Source of the DNA: Planctomycetota bacterium
GTDB taxonomy: Bacteria > Planctomycetota > UBA1135 > GCA-002686595
DNA length: 64,000 bases
Direction: 5' to 3'
Assembly: GCA_020638855.1 (NCBI GenBank)
Contig: JACKHT010000002.1
Location: 124,001-188,000, forward strand
Part shown: positions 24,761 through 36,911 of the stretch, in pieces
Position numbering within the stretch: position 1 is the first letter of the stretch
How the letters are laid out: every line of letters begins with the position of its first letter
The notes under the pieces: model-generated
Seen by the model: only the letters and a program-made list of their open reading frames with translations
What the model was told of the DNA's origin: nothing
Database searches by the model: none
Translations under genes and position numbers: made by a program

Positions 24761-26131
24761 CTATTCGGGGCTGGACGCGTGCTGGGGAAGGCCCAAACGC
24801 GACTCCAGCGCCTGCACGCTGCGACGGGTAGCCCCGCGTTGGGCCAGCGCCACCTGGATTCCCGCTTGGGACATCCTTTCCCGGGCCAGCGGGTCCCCCA
24901 GCAGGAACCGAATTTGGTGTTCCAGATCGGCAGCATCCCGCACCCGAATGGCGGCCCCCACCTCCTCCAACAGCGCGGTCTCCTGCAGGAAATTGTCGGT
25001 GTGGGGTCCGTACAGCACGGGTTTCCCGCGGGCAGCCGGCTCGAGCATGTTTTGGCCCCCGTGGGGGATCAAGGAGCCCCCCACGAAGACCAAGGTGGCC
25101 AGCCCGTAGAACCTCCCGATCTCCCCCACGGTGTCCACGATCAAGGGTTCGGTCGGGTCGAGCCGTTCGGCGCCGCTACGCAGGCGGGTCAAGCGCTGGG
25201 CACGGACGCCCAGCGCCGCGAGGGCTTCGATCACCTCGGGGGCCCGCTCGGGGTGCCTCGGCACCAGGATCACCCGGCACCCGGGACTGGCCGCTTGGAA
25301 GGCCTGGAACACGAGCAGTTCCTCTTGACCGTGGGTGCTCCCCGCGACCAGCACGTTTTGATCGGGACCGGCGGCCACCCAGTGCTGGACCTCCGCCTGG
25401 GCAGGATCCTGGGGCAGCGGCCCCACCTGAAGCCCGTCGGCCTTGATGTTCCCAGTCACCACCACCCGCCGATCGTCGTCCAAGAGTTGCACAAAACGGC
25501 GCGCGTTGGCTTCGTCCTGGGCGGCAAACAGGGTCACGCGCAGGAATTGGGGCAGACTGCGGTGGAAACGCAGGTAGTTGCGCAAGCTGCGCTCGGTGAT
25601 GCGTCCGTTGACGATGGCAATCGGCGCGCCACAACGGTTGGACCACTTCAAGAAGTTGGGCCACACCTCGAGCTCCATCAAGATCACGTGCTCGGGCTGG
25701 ATGCGCCGCAAGAAACGCCGGATGACCGGCGAGGGGTCGAGCGGAAAGCGGATCACCTCGAGCTTGGGGTACAAGCGCCGCGCCACTTCCATGCCGGTGT
25801 TGGTCGAGGCCGAAACGACCACTTCACAGGTGGGCGACAATTCGGCCACCAGCGAGCGCGAGGCCATGATTTCGCCCACCGAAACACCATGCACCAAAAC
25901 CCGTGGTCGACCCGCTTGGGGCGTGCCCAAGCGAGCTAGCCCTAGCGTCAGACGCTCGGCCACCATGCGGCGGAAACTTCGCTTCCACAGGCACTGCAGG
26001 ATCCACCAAGGGGCCAACAGCAACGCGACCACGACCCACAACAGGTCGTAGCACAGGTACATCAGCGCGTTTCGGACCCCGGGGTAGGGATCCTGGCGGA
26101 CCGGCGGGGGAATCGGAGCCGCCTCGGGCAT
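24761..26131 (-). CDS. waaA: 3-deoxy-D-manno-octulosonic acid (Kdo) transferase
   Basis: It transfers Kdo from CMP-Kdo to lipid A precursor at the cytoplasmic face of the inner membrane. The 456-residue protein has an N-terminal membrane anchor (LMYLCYDLLWVVVALLLAP), then a GT-B enzyme with the family motif VLVHGVSVGEIMASRSLV, ASTNTGMEVARRLYP, ELEVWPNFLKW and NGRITERSLRNYLRF. The C-terminal half has the GGSLIPHGGQNMLEPAARGK motif of GT30 enzymes. It starts 6 nt downstream of secA and is likely co-transcribed. Its presence argues for lipid A-type lipopolysaccharide. Confidence 0.94.
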   Translation of the reverse strand: MPEAAPIPPPVRQDPYPGVRNALMYLCYDLLWVVVALLLAPWWILQCLWKRSFRRMVAERLTLGLARLGTPQAGRPRVLVHGVSVGEIMASRSLVAELSPTCEVVVSASTNTGMEVARRLYPKLEVIRFPLDPSPVIRRFLRRIQPEHVILMELEVWPNFLKWSNRCGAPIAIVNGRITERSLRNYLRFHRSLPQFLRVTLFAAQDEANARRFVQLLDDDRRVVVTGNIKADGLQVGPLPQDPAQAEVQHWVAAGPDQNVLVAGSTHGQEELLVFQAFQAASPGCRVILVPRHPERAPEVIEALAALGVRAQRLTRLRSGAERLDPTEPLIVDTVGEIGRFYGLATLVFVGGSLIPHGGQNMLEPAARGKPVLYGPHTDNFLQETALLEEVGAAIRVRDAADLEHQIRFLLGDPLARERMSQAGIQVALAQRGATRRSVQALESRLGLPQHASSPE

Positions 26132-26137
26132 GACTGC

Positions 26138-29062
<2,925 letters not shown>

Positions 29063-29245
29063 GGTTGGTGCTTCCTCAGCAAGTGATCCGCCCGGCTGGC
29101 CCAGCCAGCGAAGCGGCCCGGCATTATGGTACGAGCCCCCCGAGGGGGCCAGCAACTAACCATGCTTAGTCCCATCCCGCCCCAAACTGGCCCCCAAGAT
29201 CGGTTTTCGAGGCCGATCAGGCCCGCAGAACCCGGAGCCAGCTAC

Positions 29246-30082
29246 CTAGCACTCTTCGCAGCCGAGCAACTGGTCCACCATGGCCAGGAGCAGCTCCCGC
29301 GGGTAAGGCTTGCGCAAGTAGGCGGCACAGGTCGGCACTCGGCCCAGGTCGATGTCCGAAGCGGTGGCCAGGAGCACTGGCTGGTCGCGGAAGCGCGGAT
29401 CGGCCCGCAGTTGCGCCAAAACCTGCTCACCGGTCATTTCGGGCATCGAAAAATCGAGCACGATCAGGTCGAAGCCCCCGGATGCCTCCAGCCGCGGCAA
29501 CACCTGGCGCCCGTCGAAGGCCAGCTGCACTTCGAAACCCCGGGCCCGAAAGATCGCGGCCAACCCCTCCGCCACCTCGTCTTCGTCGTCGACCAAGAGG
29601 ATCCGCCCCCGGCGACGCGGATCGTGCTCCCGAGATGCAATTTCCTCCATCAAGCGGCGCAAATCCTCATGGGTGGGCAGCCCCGCAGCCGACCAAGCCC
29701 CCTCGATGCGCAGCTTGAGCTCCTGATTGAAGCGCCGCAGCTCGTTCCACTCGTCGTAGTCGGGCATGTTCGGCGTGACCTTCAGCTCATCGTGCGTGTC
29801 GACCGAGAAGAAGTACTCGCCAGCCACCAGGTATTCCTGCAGGACGAACTTCATGAAGGGGTACTTGTGGTTCCCCAGCCGCAGGGTGTAGCGATGGCAA
29901 ACCACGTTGTCCTTGGCCTCAGGGGCCTGGAACACCTCACGAATCTGCTTGAGGTTTGTGGCCGCATGCAAACGATCGACCTGCTTGCGGACCGCTTCGG
30001 GCGGGCCCAGGGGCCAAGCTTCCTGGAGGTAGACGGCCACCGCCTGTTCCACCAAATCCTTGCCTAGTCGCTGGAGCCGCAT
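29246..30082 (-). CDS. Response regulator with an N-terminal domain of unknown function
   Basis: The 278-residue protein ends in a CheY-like receiver domain (about 160-275): RILLVDDEDEVAEGL, the phospho-acceptor Asp in IVLDFSMPEMTGEQ, the switch Thr/Ser in LLATASD and the Lys in YLRKPY. The first 150 residues form an unusual domain with YTLRLGNHKYPFMKFVLQEY and EYFFSVDTHDELKV, followed by a coiled-coil-like linker. There is no DNA-binding output domain, so it may signal through protein contacts. It starts 12 nt downstream of pyrD and is the last gene of the lspA-pyrD unit. Confidence 0.8.
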   Translation of the reverse strand: MRLQRLGKDLVEQAVAVYLQEAWPLGPPEAVRKQVDRLHAATNLKQIREVFQAPEAKDNVVCHRYTLRLGNHKYPFMKFVLQEYLVAGEYFFSVDTHDELKVTPNMPDYDEWNELRRFNQELKLRIEGAWSAAGLPTHEDLRRLMEEIASREHDPRRRGRILLVDDEDEVAEGLAAIFRARGFEVQLAFDGRQVLPRLEASGGFDLIVLDFSMPEMTGEQVLAQLRADPRFRDQPVLLATASDIDLGRVPTCAAYLRKPYPRELLLAMVDQLLGCEEC

Positions 30083-30094
30083 GATCGGAAGGGT

Positions 30095-31057
30095 TTAAGC
30101 CAGGGGGGCGGGACGCCAGGGAACCTGGGGTGGAACATCCAGGGTACCGATCCAGTCGCTCAGCGGCCTTCCCCCCTCTTGATCGAGCAGATTCGAGAGC
30201 GATTGCGCCAAATCTGCCAAAAGGCTCGGATCGGCAAAACTCGCTGTCCCAACTTGCACCGCCGTGCACCCGGCTGCGAGAAACTCCATCACGTCCTCGG
30301 CGGCCTGGATGCCACCGCAGCCGATCACAGGGATCGAAACCGCCTGGACGCACTGCCAAGCGCAGCGCAGGGCCACCGGCATCACCCCGGCCCCCGAGTA
30401 GCCTCCCGCCCCGGTAGCCAACCGGGGCTTACCCCGGCGCCAATCGACCGCCATGCCCAAGAGCGTGTTGCAGGCGGTGATCGCGTCCGCCCCGCCCGCC
30501 TCGCAGCCCTTGGCGATCTCCTCCACGCGGGTCACGTTGGGGGAAACCTTGGCGAACAAAGGTTTGTCGGTTTCGCGCCGAACCAGCGCCATCACCTCTT
30601 CCGCACGCCCTGGATCGGTGCTGTAGGGCAGCTTGCCCCCATCGACGTTGGGGCAGGACAGGTTGATTTCGAAGGCATCGATGTCCTCGCGATCGGCCAG
30701 ATGAGCGGCCAACTTGGCAAACTCCTCCGCCGTGTGGCCCCCCAGATTGGTGACCACGATGGTGGCGGGGTGAGCCCTGCGTTCGACTTCAACCTGTGGC
30801 AGCACATGGTCCACATAGTGGGCGATGCCGCGATTCTCAAGCCCGATCGAATTGAGGAAGCCCGCGCGGGTCTCAAAGATGCGCGGCATGCGATTGCCGG
30901 GGCGTGGATTCCACGTCACGGTTTTGCTCACCCATCCGCCCAAACGCTCAAACGGAACGAGCTGCGTCATCTCGACCCCGTGACCAAAGGTCCCCGAAGC
31001 CGAAAGGATCGGATTCGTGAGCCGCATTCCGGCCAGTTGCACCGACAGGTCTGCCAT
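30095..31057 (-). CDS. pyrD: Dihydroorotate dehydrogenase, class 1B catalytic subunit
   Basis: It oxidises dihydroorotate to orotate with FMN in pyrimidine synthesis. The 320-residue protein has NPILSASGTFGHG, the FMN and substrate loops GFLNSIGLENRG and the active-site loop EINLSCPNVDGGKL, in which the cysteine base is typical of class 1 enzymes. IGCGGIQAAEDVMEFLAAG ends the barrel. Class 1B enzymes normally pair with PyrK, which passes electrons to NAD; no pyrK is in this window. The start at 31057 (MADLSVQLAG) follows lspA by 7 nt; the response regulator gene follows 12 nt later. Confidence 0.92.
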   Translation of the reverse strand: MADLSVQLAGMRLTNPILSASGTFGHGVEMTQLVPFERLGGWVSKTVTWNPRPGNRMPRIFETRAGFLNSIGLENRGIAHYVDHVLPQVEVERRAHPATIVVTNLGGHTAEEFAKLAAHLADREDIDAFEINLSCPNVDGGKLPYSTDPGRAEEVMALVRRETDKPLFAKVSPNVTRVEEIAKGCEAGGADAITACNTLLGMAVDWRRGKPRLATGAGGYSGAGVMPVALRCAWQCVQAVSIPVIGCGGIQAAEDVMEFLAAGCTAVQVGTASFADPSLLADLAQSLSNLLDQEGGRPLSDWIGTLDVPPQVPWRPAPLA

Positions 31058-31064
31058 GGCGAGC

Positions 31065-31706
31065 CTAGGGCTTGGGCTCCTCGGCCGTAGCCTGCAACGC
31101 TTCTTCCTTGGGAGCCAAGAGCGTGGAAAGCAACAACAGCCCCACCCCCACCGAAATGCACGCATCGGCCACGTTGAAGGTGGCAAAGTGCCAATCCCAA
31201 ACCGCGAAGTACACGTCGATGAAGTCGCGCACCGGGCCAAAGGGCTTGTCCGGATGGGGAATCAACGGTTCGTAGAACAAGTTGTCGTACAGATTGCCCA
31301 AAGCGCCGGAAAGCACCAACACCAACGCGCACAGGTAAACCGGCCGGTGCGGCGGCGCACGCAGCACCAAGATCACCAGAACCAAAATCGCCAGCACGCG
31401 GCCGGGCACCAGGATCTTCTGGATCCCGCCCCCACGCCCGAATGCTGCCCCATAGTTCAGGTTGTGCATCCAGGCCAACCACTCGCCCGCCACGGGATAA
31501 CGTTCGTGCCCGTGGCTGTCCCGCTCGAGTTCGGGTTCAGGCGGCGGTCCCGGATGGAAGGCCTGGAATTCGGTCATGCGCGCTTCGAGGAAGGGCATGA
31601 CCGTGGCCTTGCTCCACAGGTCCAGGCCCACCAGCAGGGCCACCGCAAGGAAGGCCCCCACGAGGCGGCGGACGGATCGGGTCGGGGGCGGGCTGGGTTG
31701 ACTCAC
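31065..31706 (-). CDS. lspA: Lipoprotein signal peptidase (signal peptidase II)
   Basis: It cleaves the signal peptide of diacylglyceryl-prolipoproteins in the inner membrane. Motifs are NLNYGAAFG, LSGALGNLYDNLF and FATFNVADACISVG, carrying the two catalytic Asp residues (in GNLYD and NVAD). Four hydrophobic segments are present. A GTG start at 31706 gives 213 residues, which suits the family although the loop between the first two helices (about residues 45-85) is longer than usual and rich in Pro/Glu/His. The gene begins an operon with pyrD and the response regulator. Many lipoproteins in this window would be its clients. Confidence 0.92.
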   Translation of the reverse strand: MSQPSPPPTRSVRRLVGAFLAVALLVGLDLWSKATVMPFLEARMTEFQAFHPGPPPEPELERDSHGHERYPVAGEWLAWMHNLNYGAAFGRGGGIQKILVPGRVLAILVLVILVLRAPPHRPVYLCALVLVLSGALGNLYDNLFYEPLIPHPDKPFGPVRDFIDVYFAVWDWHFATFNVADACISVGVGLLLLSTLLAPKEEALQATAEEPKP

Positions 31707-31893
31707 GGGAACCTGGGCGGGGGAACGCTTGGGGAGGGGACGATAACCGGGGGAGCGGGTGGGCTCCAGGGCAGGTCCCCAGGGAACGGCAAGTTGCCCA
31801 GGATTTCCCGATCTGGCCGGATCCCGGTTGGGGCGCCGACCGTGGCGGTCCTCCCCCCTTGCTTCCAGCCGACCCAGGCCCCAGCCTGGGCCC

Positions 31894-32859
31894 ATGACCG
31901 CACCCCGTCGGCGCCCAGGCTCGCTCAAAGCCCGCAGCGAGCCCACCGCGGGCCGGGGGCTGCCGCCGGAGCTGCGCCTGGCGCGCGAGGAATTCCTGAC
32001 CACCATGCGGGTGGAAGCGGGCCTCGCCAAACGCACCTTGGAGGCTTACGGCCGCGACCTCGACCACAGCTTGGCGTGGCTCGCCGAACGCGGGCTCAAG
32101 CGCCTCGCAGCCCTGGACCAAGCCGAAGTCCTCGAATACCTGCGCATGCGCCGTGCCTCCGGACTCTCGGAAGCCACCCTGGCCCGCGAACTGGCCAGCT
32201 TGCGCATGCTGCTGCGTTTCGCCCAGGCCGAGGGCTGGATCACCCAGAGCCCGCTCGCGCTCTTGCCCCAGCCCAAGCGCAGCGAACTCTTGCCCGACGG
32301 GCTCAGTCCCGACGAGGTCGAAGCCCTGCTCGCGGCCCCCACCGGTAGCGATTGGCGTGCTCAACGCGACCGCGCGTTGCTTGAGGTGCTGTACGCCACG
32401 GGGGCCCGCATCTCCGAGGCCTTGGGGTTGACCACCGATTCGCTGCACCCCGAACTCGCCTCGCTTCGCTTGCACGGCAAGGGCGACAAGATGCGCATGG
32501 TGCCGCTCGGCGCCCAAGCGCGCAGCGCGCTCGAAGCATGGCTGCAAAGGGGCCGGCGACAGCGCTTGAAGGGTCGCCCCAGCCAAATCGTGTTCCTGGG
32601 CCAGGGGCTCGCACCGCTCACGCGCGGCAGCGCTTGGCGGATCATTCGCCGCTACGCGGCCTTGGCCGGCATCCAGGCCCAGATCTCTCCACACACCCTG
32701 CGCCACTCGTTCGCGACCCACATGATCGAGGCCGGTGGCGATTTGCGCGCCGTGCAAGAGATGTTGGGCCACGTTTCGATCCGCACCACCGAGGTCTACA
32801 CCCACCTCGATTCCGAACACGTGCGTAGCGTGCACCGACTGTACCACCCGCGCAGCTGA
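31894..32859 (+). CDS. xerD: Tyrosine recombinase XerC/XerD
   Basis: It resolves chromosome dimers at dif sites. The 321-residue protein has an N-terminal SAM-like DNA-binding domain (about 25-125) and a catalytic domain with the full set R172 (ATGARISE), K196 (HGKGDK), H267 and R270 (PHTLRHSF), H293 (LGH) and the nucleophile Y302 (TTEVYTH). No element-specific features or nearby att-like repeats are seen, so the housekeeping role is favoured. XerC versus XerD cannot be decided from one copy. It is divergent from lspA across 187 nt. Confidence 0.9.
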   Translation: MTAPRRRPGSLKARSEPTAGRGLPPELRLAREEFLTTMRVEAGLAKRTLEAYGRDLDHSLAWLAERGLKRLAALDQAEVLEYLRMRRASGLSEATLARELASLRMLLRFAQAEGWITQSPLALLPQPKRSELLPDGLSPDEVEALLAAPTGSDWRAQRDRALLEVLYATGARISEALGLTTDSLHPELASLRLHGKGDKMRMVPLGAQARSALEAWLQRGRRQRLKGRPSQIVFLGQGLAPLTRGSAWRIIRRYAALAGIQAQISPHTLRHSFATHMIEAGGDLRAVQEMLGHVSIRTTEVYTHLDSEHVRSVHRLYHPRS

Positions 32860-32885
32860 GGGCGCTGCGCGTCCGTTCGGAGTGC

Positions 32886-34718
32886 CTATGCCCCCAAATG
32901 CCGCAGAATTTCGGTCGCCAAATCGGGGCTGATACCCTCCACCGTGGCCAACTCCTCCACGCTGGCACCCGCCACGCCCTGCACCGAACCGAAACGTACG
33001 AGCAGAGCCCGCCGCTTGACGGCCCCCACACCCGGGATCGAATCCAGTCGCGATTGGATGCGCCCGCGCTCCTTGCGGTGGTAGGTGATCGCGAAACGGT
33101 GGGCTTCATCGCGGATTCGCTCGAGCAGGTGGCGTGCCGCAGAAAAGCGCGCCAACTCGATGGGTTCCTCGGATCCGGGCAAGAAGACCCGCTCCTCGCT
33201 GGCCTGTTTGCGGCGACCACCGACGCTGCGCTCCGCGCGCGCCTTGGCGAGTCCCACCATGCGCACCTCGAACGCAGCCGCCTCATCGCGCGCCTCCAGC
33301 GCCTTAGCCAGTTGCGCCGGCCCCCCGTCGATCACGACCAAATCGGGCAAGTCGCCCTCGCGCACCCCGCGTTTGAGGCTGCGCAGCACGACCTCGTGCA
33401 TCGAAGCAAAGTCATCCTGCCCGTCGACCCCGCGCACCTTGAAGCGCCGATAACCCGCCCGGTCGGCATGCCCGCGGCGGAAACGCACGCGGCTCGCCAC
33501 CACGTGGCTGCCCTGTAGGTTCGAGATGTCGAAGCAATCGATCACTTCGGTTTCCGGATCCAAGTCGAGGGTCTCGATCAAGGCTTCCAGCGCCGCTTCA
33601 TCCCCCGCTGCTTCGCTCTCAAACGTCTTCAGAGTGGCGCGTGCGTTTTCTCCCGCCAATTCGAGCATGCGTTTGCGCTCGCCGCTTTGGGGCACGATCC
33701 ATGTCACGCCCTCGCCCAAAGCGTGCTCCAAGAGTTCGCGTTCATCGGGCTCCCAAGGCAGTACCACCTCGCTGGGCAGGGCGCGGCGACCGCCGCCGTA
33801 CAAGGCAGTCACCACCGAGTGCAATAGCTCGGGGTCGGGGAGTTCGGTTTGGAAACGGTGCGAGCGACTCTCCGATAGGCGCCCCTCGCGGAACGAAAGC
33901 CGATGCACCACCGCCCGGCCACCACGCCTTGCCACGGCCAACACATCGCGATCGACCGAGTCCTTAGGCCGCACTGCTTGGTTCTCGACCGTGCGGCGTA
34001 GGGCCGCCAACCGATCGCGCCACTCGGCTGCGCGCTCAAACTCCAGCGCCGTGGACGCGCGTTGCATGCGACCCAGCAGGTCCTGTTCGAGCTCGGCGAT
34101 GTCGCCACCCAGGATTTGCATGGCCCGCTCGACCAACTCGGCGTAGGCCGGGGCCTCGATCAGCCCCACACAAGGCGCGGTGCAAAGCCCGATCTGATGC
34201 TTGAGGCACGGGCGACTGCGATGGTTCATGACCGAGTCGGGACAATCGCGCAGCGGAACCACTCGATGCAGGTCTTCGAGCGTGCGCCGCACCACCCGCG
34301 CCGAAGCAAAGGGTCCAAAATAGCGGCTGCGCCCGGCCGCCTTGTCCTCATCGGGCCGGTGGGCGCGCACGAACCGAAAGCGAGGGAAGGGTTCGTTCAG
34401 ATCCACGCGCAGCATCAAGAACGACTTGTCGTCCTTGAGCCGGATGTTGTGCGGCGGCTTGTACTGCTTGATCAAACTGTCTTCGAGCAGCAAGGCCTCC
34501 GCCTCGGTGCGCGTGACGATGGTCTCGACCCGCTCGGCGTCGCGATCGAGGAAGGCCACGTTCAAACGCCCATCCGCCCCCGGCCGCTGGTAGGAGCGCA
34601 GCCGCGCCTTGAGGTTGACCGCCTTCCCGATGTACAGCACCCCCCCTGCCCGGTCGCGGAACAGGTACACCCCCGGCCGCTCGGGTATCGCATCGATCGA
34701 CCAGCGGACGGCGGACAT
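32886..34718 (-). CDS. uvrC: Excinuclease ABC subunit C
   Basis: It makes the dual incisions in nucleotide excision repair with UvrB. The 610-residue protein has an N-terminal GIY-YIG-type nuclease domain (PGVYLFRDRAGG then VLYIGKAVNLKARLRSY), a UVR motif (about 200-235, FERAAEWRDRLAAL), the RNase H-like C-terminal nuclease core (IDCFDISNLQGSHVVAS, VVIDGGPAQL) and tandem helix-hairpin-helix motifs (SIPGVGAVKRRALL, EGISPDLATEIL). Length is normal. It converges with xerD. Its partner uvrB is at 58375, not adjacent. A hairpin at 34732-34767 separates it from the upstream gene. Confidence 0.96.
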   Translation of the reverse strand: MSAVRWSIDAIPERPGVYLFRDRAGGVLYIGKAVNLKARLRSYQRPGADGRLNVAFLDRDAERVETIVTRTEAEALLLEDSLIKQYKPPHNIRLKDDKSFLMLRVDLNEPFPRFRFVRAHRPDEDKAAGRSRYFGPFASARVVRRTLEDLHRVVPLRDCPDSVMNHRSRPCLKHQIGLCTAPCVGLIEAPAYAELVERAMQILGGDIAELEQDLLGRMQRASTALEFERAAEWRDRLAALRRTVENQAVRPKDSVDRDVLAVARRGGRAVVHRLSFREGRLSESRSHRFQTELPDPELLHSVVTALYGGGRRALPSEVVLPWEPDERELLEHALGEGVTWIVPQSGERKRMLELAGENARATLKTFESEAAGDEAALEALIETLDLDPETEVIDCFDISNLQGSHVVASRVRFRRGHADRAGYRRFKVRGVDGQDDFASMHEVVLRSLKRGVREGDLPDLVVIDGGPAQLAKALEARDEAAAFEVRMVGLAKARAERSVGGRRKQASEERVFLPGSEEPIELARFSAARHLLERIRDEAHRFAITYHRKERGRIQSRLDSIPGVGAVKRRALLVRFGSVQGVAGASVEELATVEGISPDLATEILRHLGA

Positions 34719-34731
34719 GGGGTCATCCTAG

Positions 34732-34767
34732 AACCCGGGGGCGCGTCTTCCAACGAGCCCCCGGGTT
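34732..34767 (-). terminator. 11-bp hairpin after the exported protein gene
   Basis: AACCCGGGGGC (34732-34742) pairs exactly with GCCCCCGGGTT (34757-34767) across 14 nt. On the minus strand it lies 35 nt past the stop at 34803 and just before uvrC, so it probably ends transcription of the exported protein gene. No T-run follows. Confidence 0.55.
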
Positions 34768-34802
34768 TCAGGCCGCGTGGGCGGCATCGAGGAAACGCGA
34801 AC

Positions 34803-36104
34803 CTACGGGCAGAAGACCACCGTCACGGCCCGCGTCGTGTTCGACGTCGGTCCGGGGTTGGAGTCCCGGTGCCAGAGCTGGAAGTTCCAGGTGGAGCCGG
34901 CTTGGAAGGTCTGGCCTTGGGGCAGGTTTTGGAAGTCGAGCGGGAAGGTCACCGCGCCCGCAGCGCCCGAGAAGACGATTTGGCTCGAGAAGCGATAGAA
35001 GGGGCTGCCCATGCACAAGAAGCCCGAACCGGGGGCCGGCAGGGCGATGCGGTCTTGGGCCGGCGACATCAGGAAGATCCCGAACACGTTGGTCGGCAAC
35101 TGGGTCGCGTCGAGGGTCAGGTTGGCGTCGGCCACCGAGCTGCTACCCGAAACCGCGAGCAATCCGGGCAAGCCGGTGGTGTTGGGGCTCACCTCGCAGT
35201 AGCTCGAGAAGCCGCAACCCGCTGCGCCCGAAGCCACCAAGTTGGCGGTCCAACTCACGTTCACGTCGCCCTGGGCGACCGTTCCGTTGAGCAGGAGGTT
35301 GGCGGTGCCGCCCGCAGGCAGAACCGTGGGGACGGGGAACGGGATGTCGGTGATCTGGAAGCCGGGCAGCGGGTCGAGCACGGTTTGCTGTACGGCGAGG
35401 TTGAGGCTCAAACTGGTCGAAAGCGCCGCGCCGGTCACGTCGAGGGTTCCGCTGAAGGGTAGCAGCGTGTCGAAGGGACCCACCGGGGTCGGGCTTCCGT
35501 TCACGTCCACGGTCAGCGTGATCGAAGCCGGGACCGACACGAGGAACAAGTACTGGCCCAAGGTCCCGGTCGGGGTCAGGGTCCCCACCGCGGGCGCCGT
35601 CTGCGCCAGGTCTCCTTGGCTGATCGCCTGGCTGCCCAGGGGCAACGTGACGGGGATGCCGCCGGGGAACAGCGAGTCGGGCGCGAAGGTGCGGAAAGTC
35701 GAGTAGAGCAGGTCCACCGAAACGTCGCTCGTGGCGCTCCCGCCGCCGAGCAAATCGACCGCCAAGTTGCTGCACACGAGCGTGCCGGCCAAGCGATCCA
35801 AGTCCAAATCGAAGCTACCGAGCGGCGCTTGCGTGCTGCTCAAGGTTCCGCTCAGACCCAAGTCCATCGGAATCGCGTTGTTGCCGCTGCCACCGAACAA
35901 CCCGGGCACGGTGCGCGTGCCGCCCGGGTTCGTAGCGGCGTCGTAGTCGCCGATCACCGAGGCGTCGAGATCGGCGCCGTAGGAGCCTTGCAAGCTCTGC
36001 GAGCTCGCTTGGGCATCGACGACCACGTGGAACTGCTGGGCCTGGAGCGGCCAGCACAGAAGGAACGGGGCTGCCACGAGGCAGGCGCTTCGGCGGAGAT
36101 TCAT
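34803..36104 (-). CDS. Exported protein with planctomycete-type C-terminal module
   Basis: The 433-residue protein has a Sec signal (LVAAPFLLCWPLQAQ) and is rich in Gly, Thr, Ser and Leu with beta-strand patterning, suggesting a secreted surface protein. About 310 residues of unknown fold lead into a C-terminal module of about 130 residues beginning CEVSPNTTGLPGLLAVSGS. It contains FLCMGSPFYRFSS and ends FQLWHRDSNPGPTSNTTRAV. I recognise this module from many large exported proteins in marine planctomycetes, where it appears after different N-terminal regions; its role is not established. It is monocistronic, with a hairpin after the stop. Confidence 0.65.
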   Translation of the reverse strand: MNLRRSACLVAAPFLLCWPLQAQQFHVVVDAQASSQSLQGSYGADLDASVIGDYDAATNPGGTRTVPGLFGGSGNNAIPMDLGLSGTLSSTQAPLGSFDLDLDRLAGTLVCSNLAVDLLGGGSATSDVSVDLLYSTFRTFAPDSLFPGGIPVTLPLGSQAISQGDLAQTAPAVGTLTPTGTLGQYLFLVSVPASITLTVDVNGSPTPVGPFDTLLPFSGTLDVTGAALSTSLSLNLAVQQTVLDPLPGFQITDIPFPVPTVLPAGGTANLLLNGTVAQGDVNVSWTANLVASGAAGCGFSSYCEVSPNTTGLPGLLAVSGSSSVADANLTLDATQLPTNVFGIFLMSPAQDRIALPAPGSGFLCMGSPFYRFSSQIVFSGAAGAVTFPLDFQNLPQGQTFQAGSTWNFQLWHRDSNPGPTSNTTRAVTVVFCP

Positions 36105-36293
36105 GCCCCAAGTCTACCGGGCCAAGGCACAGGTCACACACCCGGGTCCTCCCCCGGAGCCCATTCTGGGCCTAGGGTGGTTCCAAGGGATACCCCAGGC
36201 CGTCCCGTCGGCCATGCCGGAAACCGCCAGAGAAGCCAAGGCGCTGCAAGCCCAGGCCGGTGGACCTTGGTCGGTGGCGACCCCGCTAGCCCC

Positions 36294-36707
36294 CTAGTTC
36301 CAGCGTCCTTCGCCGCCGGTCACGCTGAAACGCCCCCCGCCAGCGAAGAACAGCGCCATGGCCCCGGCGAAATACAGCAGGTTGAGCTCCACGTTGAGGC
36401 CCCCATATTCGTTCAACCCGAAAGCGTCGGACCCGAAGCCCAGGTAGATCGAGGCCAACATCGTGAAGGCCGCGAACAGTGCCATCGGGCGCGTCATGAA
36501 GCCCAGGAGGATCAGAATCGGAGCCACGACTTCGCCCAGGTAGACCCCGTAGGCCAGCGAAGTCGAGAGCCCGGCGTTCGTGAGCATGCCTTCGATGCCA
36601 TCGATTCCATGGCGGACCTTGTGGATGCCGTGGAACAGCAGCAGCCCTCCCACCGAAAGGCGCAGGAAGAGCTTGGCGAGCGAATCGGAATAAAAGGGTT
36701 TGTCCAT
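36294..36707 (-). CDS. DoxX-family membrane protein
   Basis: The 137-residue protein has four hydrophobic helices with the DoxX pattern: LRLSVGGLLLFHGIHKVRHG, an YGVYLGEVVAPILILLGFMT segment with conserved E and P, and ELNLLYFAGAMALFFAGGG near the C-terminus. Some family members take part in quinone-linked or thiol redox complexes; the function here is unknown. The ATG at 36707 (MDKPFYSDS) is preferred over an upstream in-frame ATG because it gives the short amphipathic N-terminus usual in the family. It stands alone between two longer intergenic gaps. Confidence 0.82.
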   Translation of the reverse strand: MDKPFYSDSLAKLFLRLSVGGLLLFHGIHKVRHGIDGIEGMLTNAGLSTSLAYGVYLGEVVAPILILLGFMTRPMALFAAFTMLASIYLGFGSDAFGLNEYGGLNVELNLLYFAGAMALFFAGGGRFSVTGGEGRWN

Positions 36708-36911
36708 GGTGGCACCATCCAATCTTGGGGCGGGGCCCCCATGCCACCCCATCCCAAAGGCCACTTCAAGCGAGGTCGAGGGGGATCCGAGCAACCGTCC
36801 CGATGGTGGCCCAGGCTAGCAGCCAGCAGGGGCCCAGGCTCGCTGCCAGCTGGGGCACCGGCATGCAGCCAGCGGACCGGGGTTGCCTCTGGGGGGTCCC
36901 CCGATTGGCGC

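Noticed and set aside
31707..31893. Integrative element associated with the tyrosine recombinase
   Set aside because: The recombinase has XerC/D size and motifs, lies among housekeeping genes, and no flanking repeats or tRNA attachment site are visible.
36708..36911. CRISPR-like repeats in the gap before the DEG9-like gene
   Set aside because: Imperfect GCCCAGGCT/GCCAGC repeats occur two or three times without spacers of equal length; this is low-complexity GC-rich sequence.
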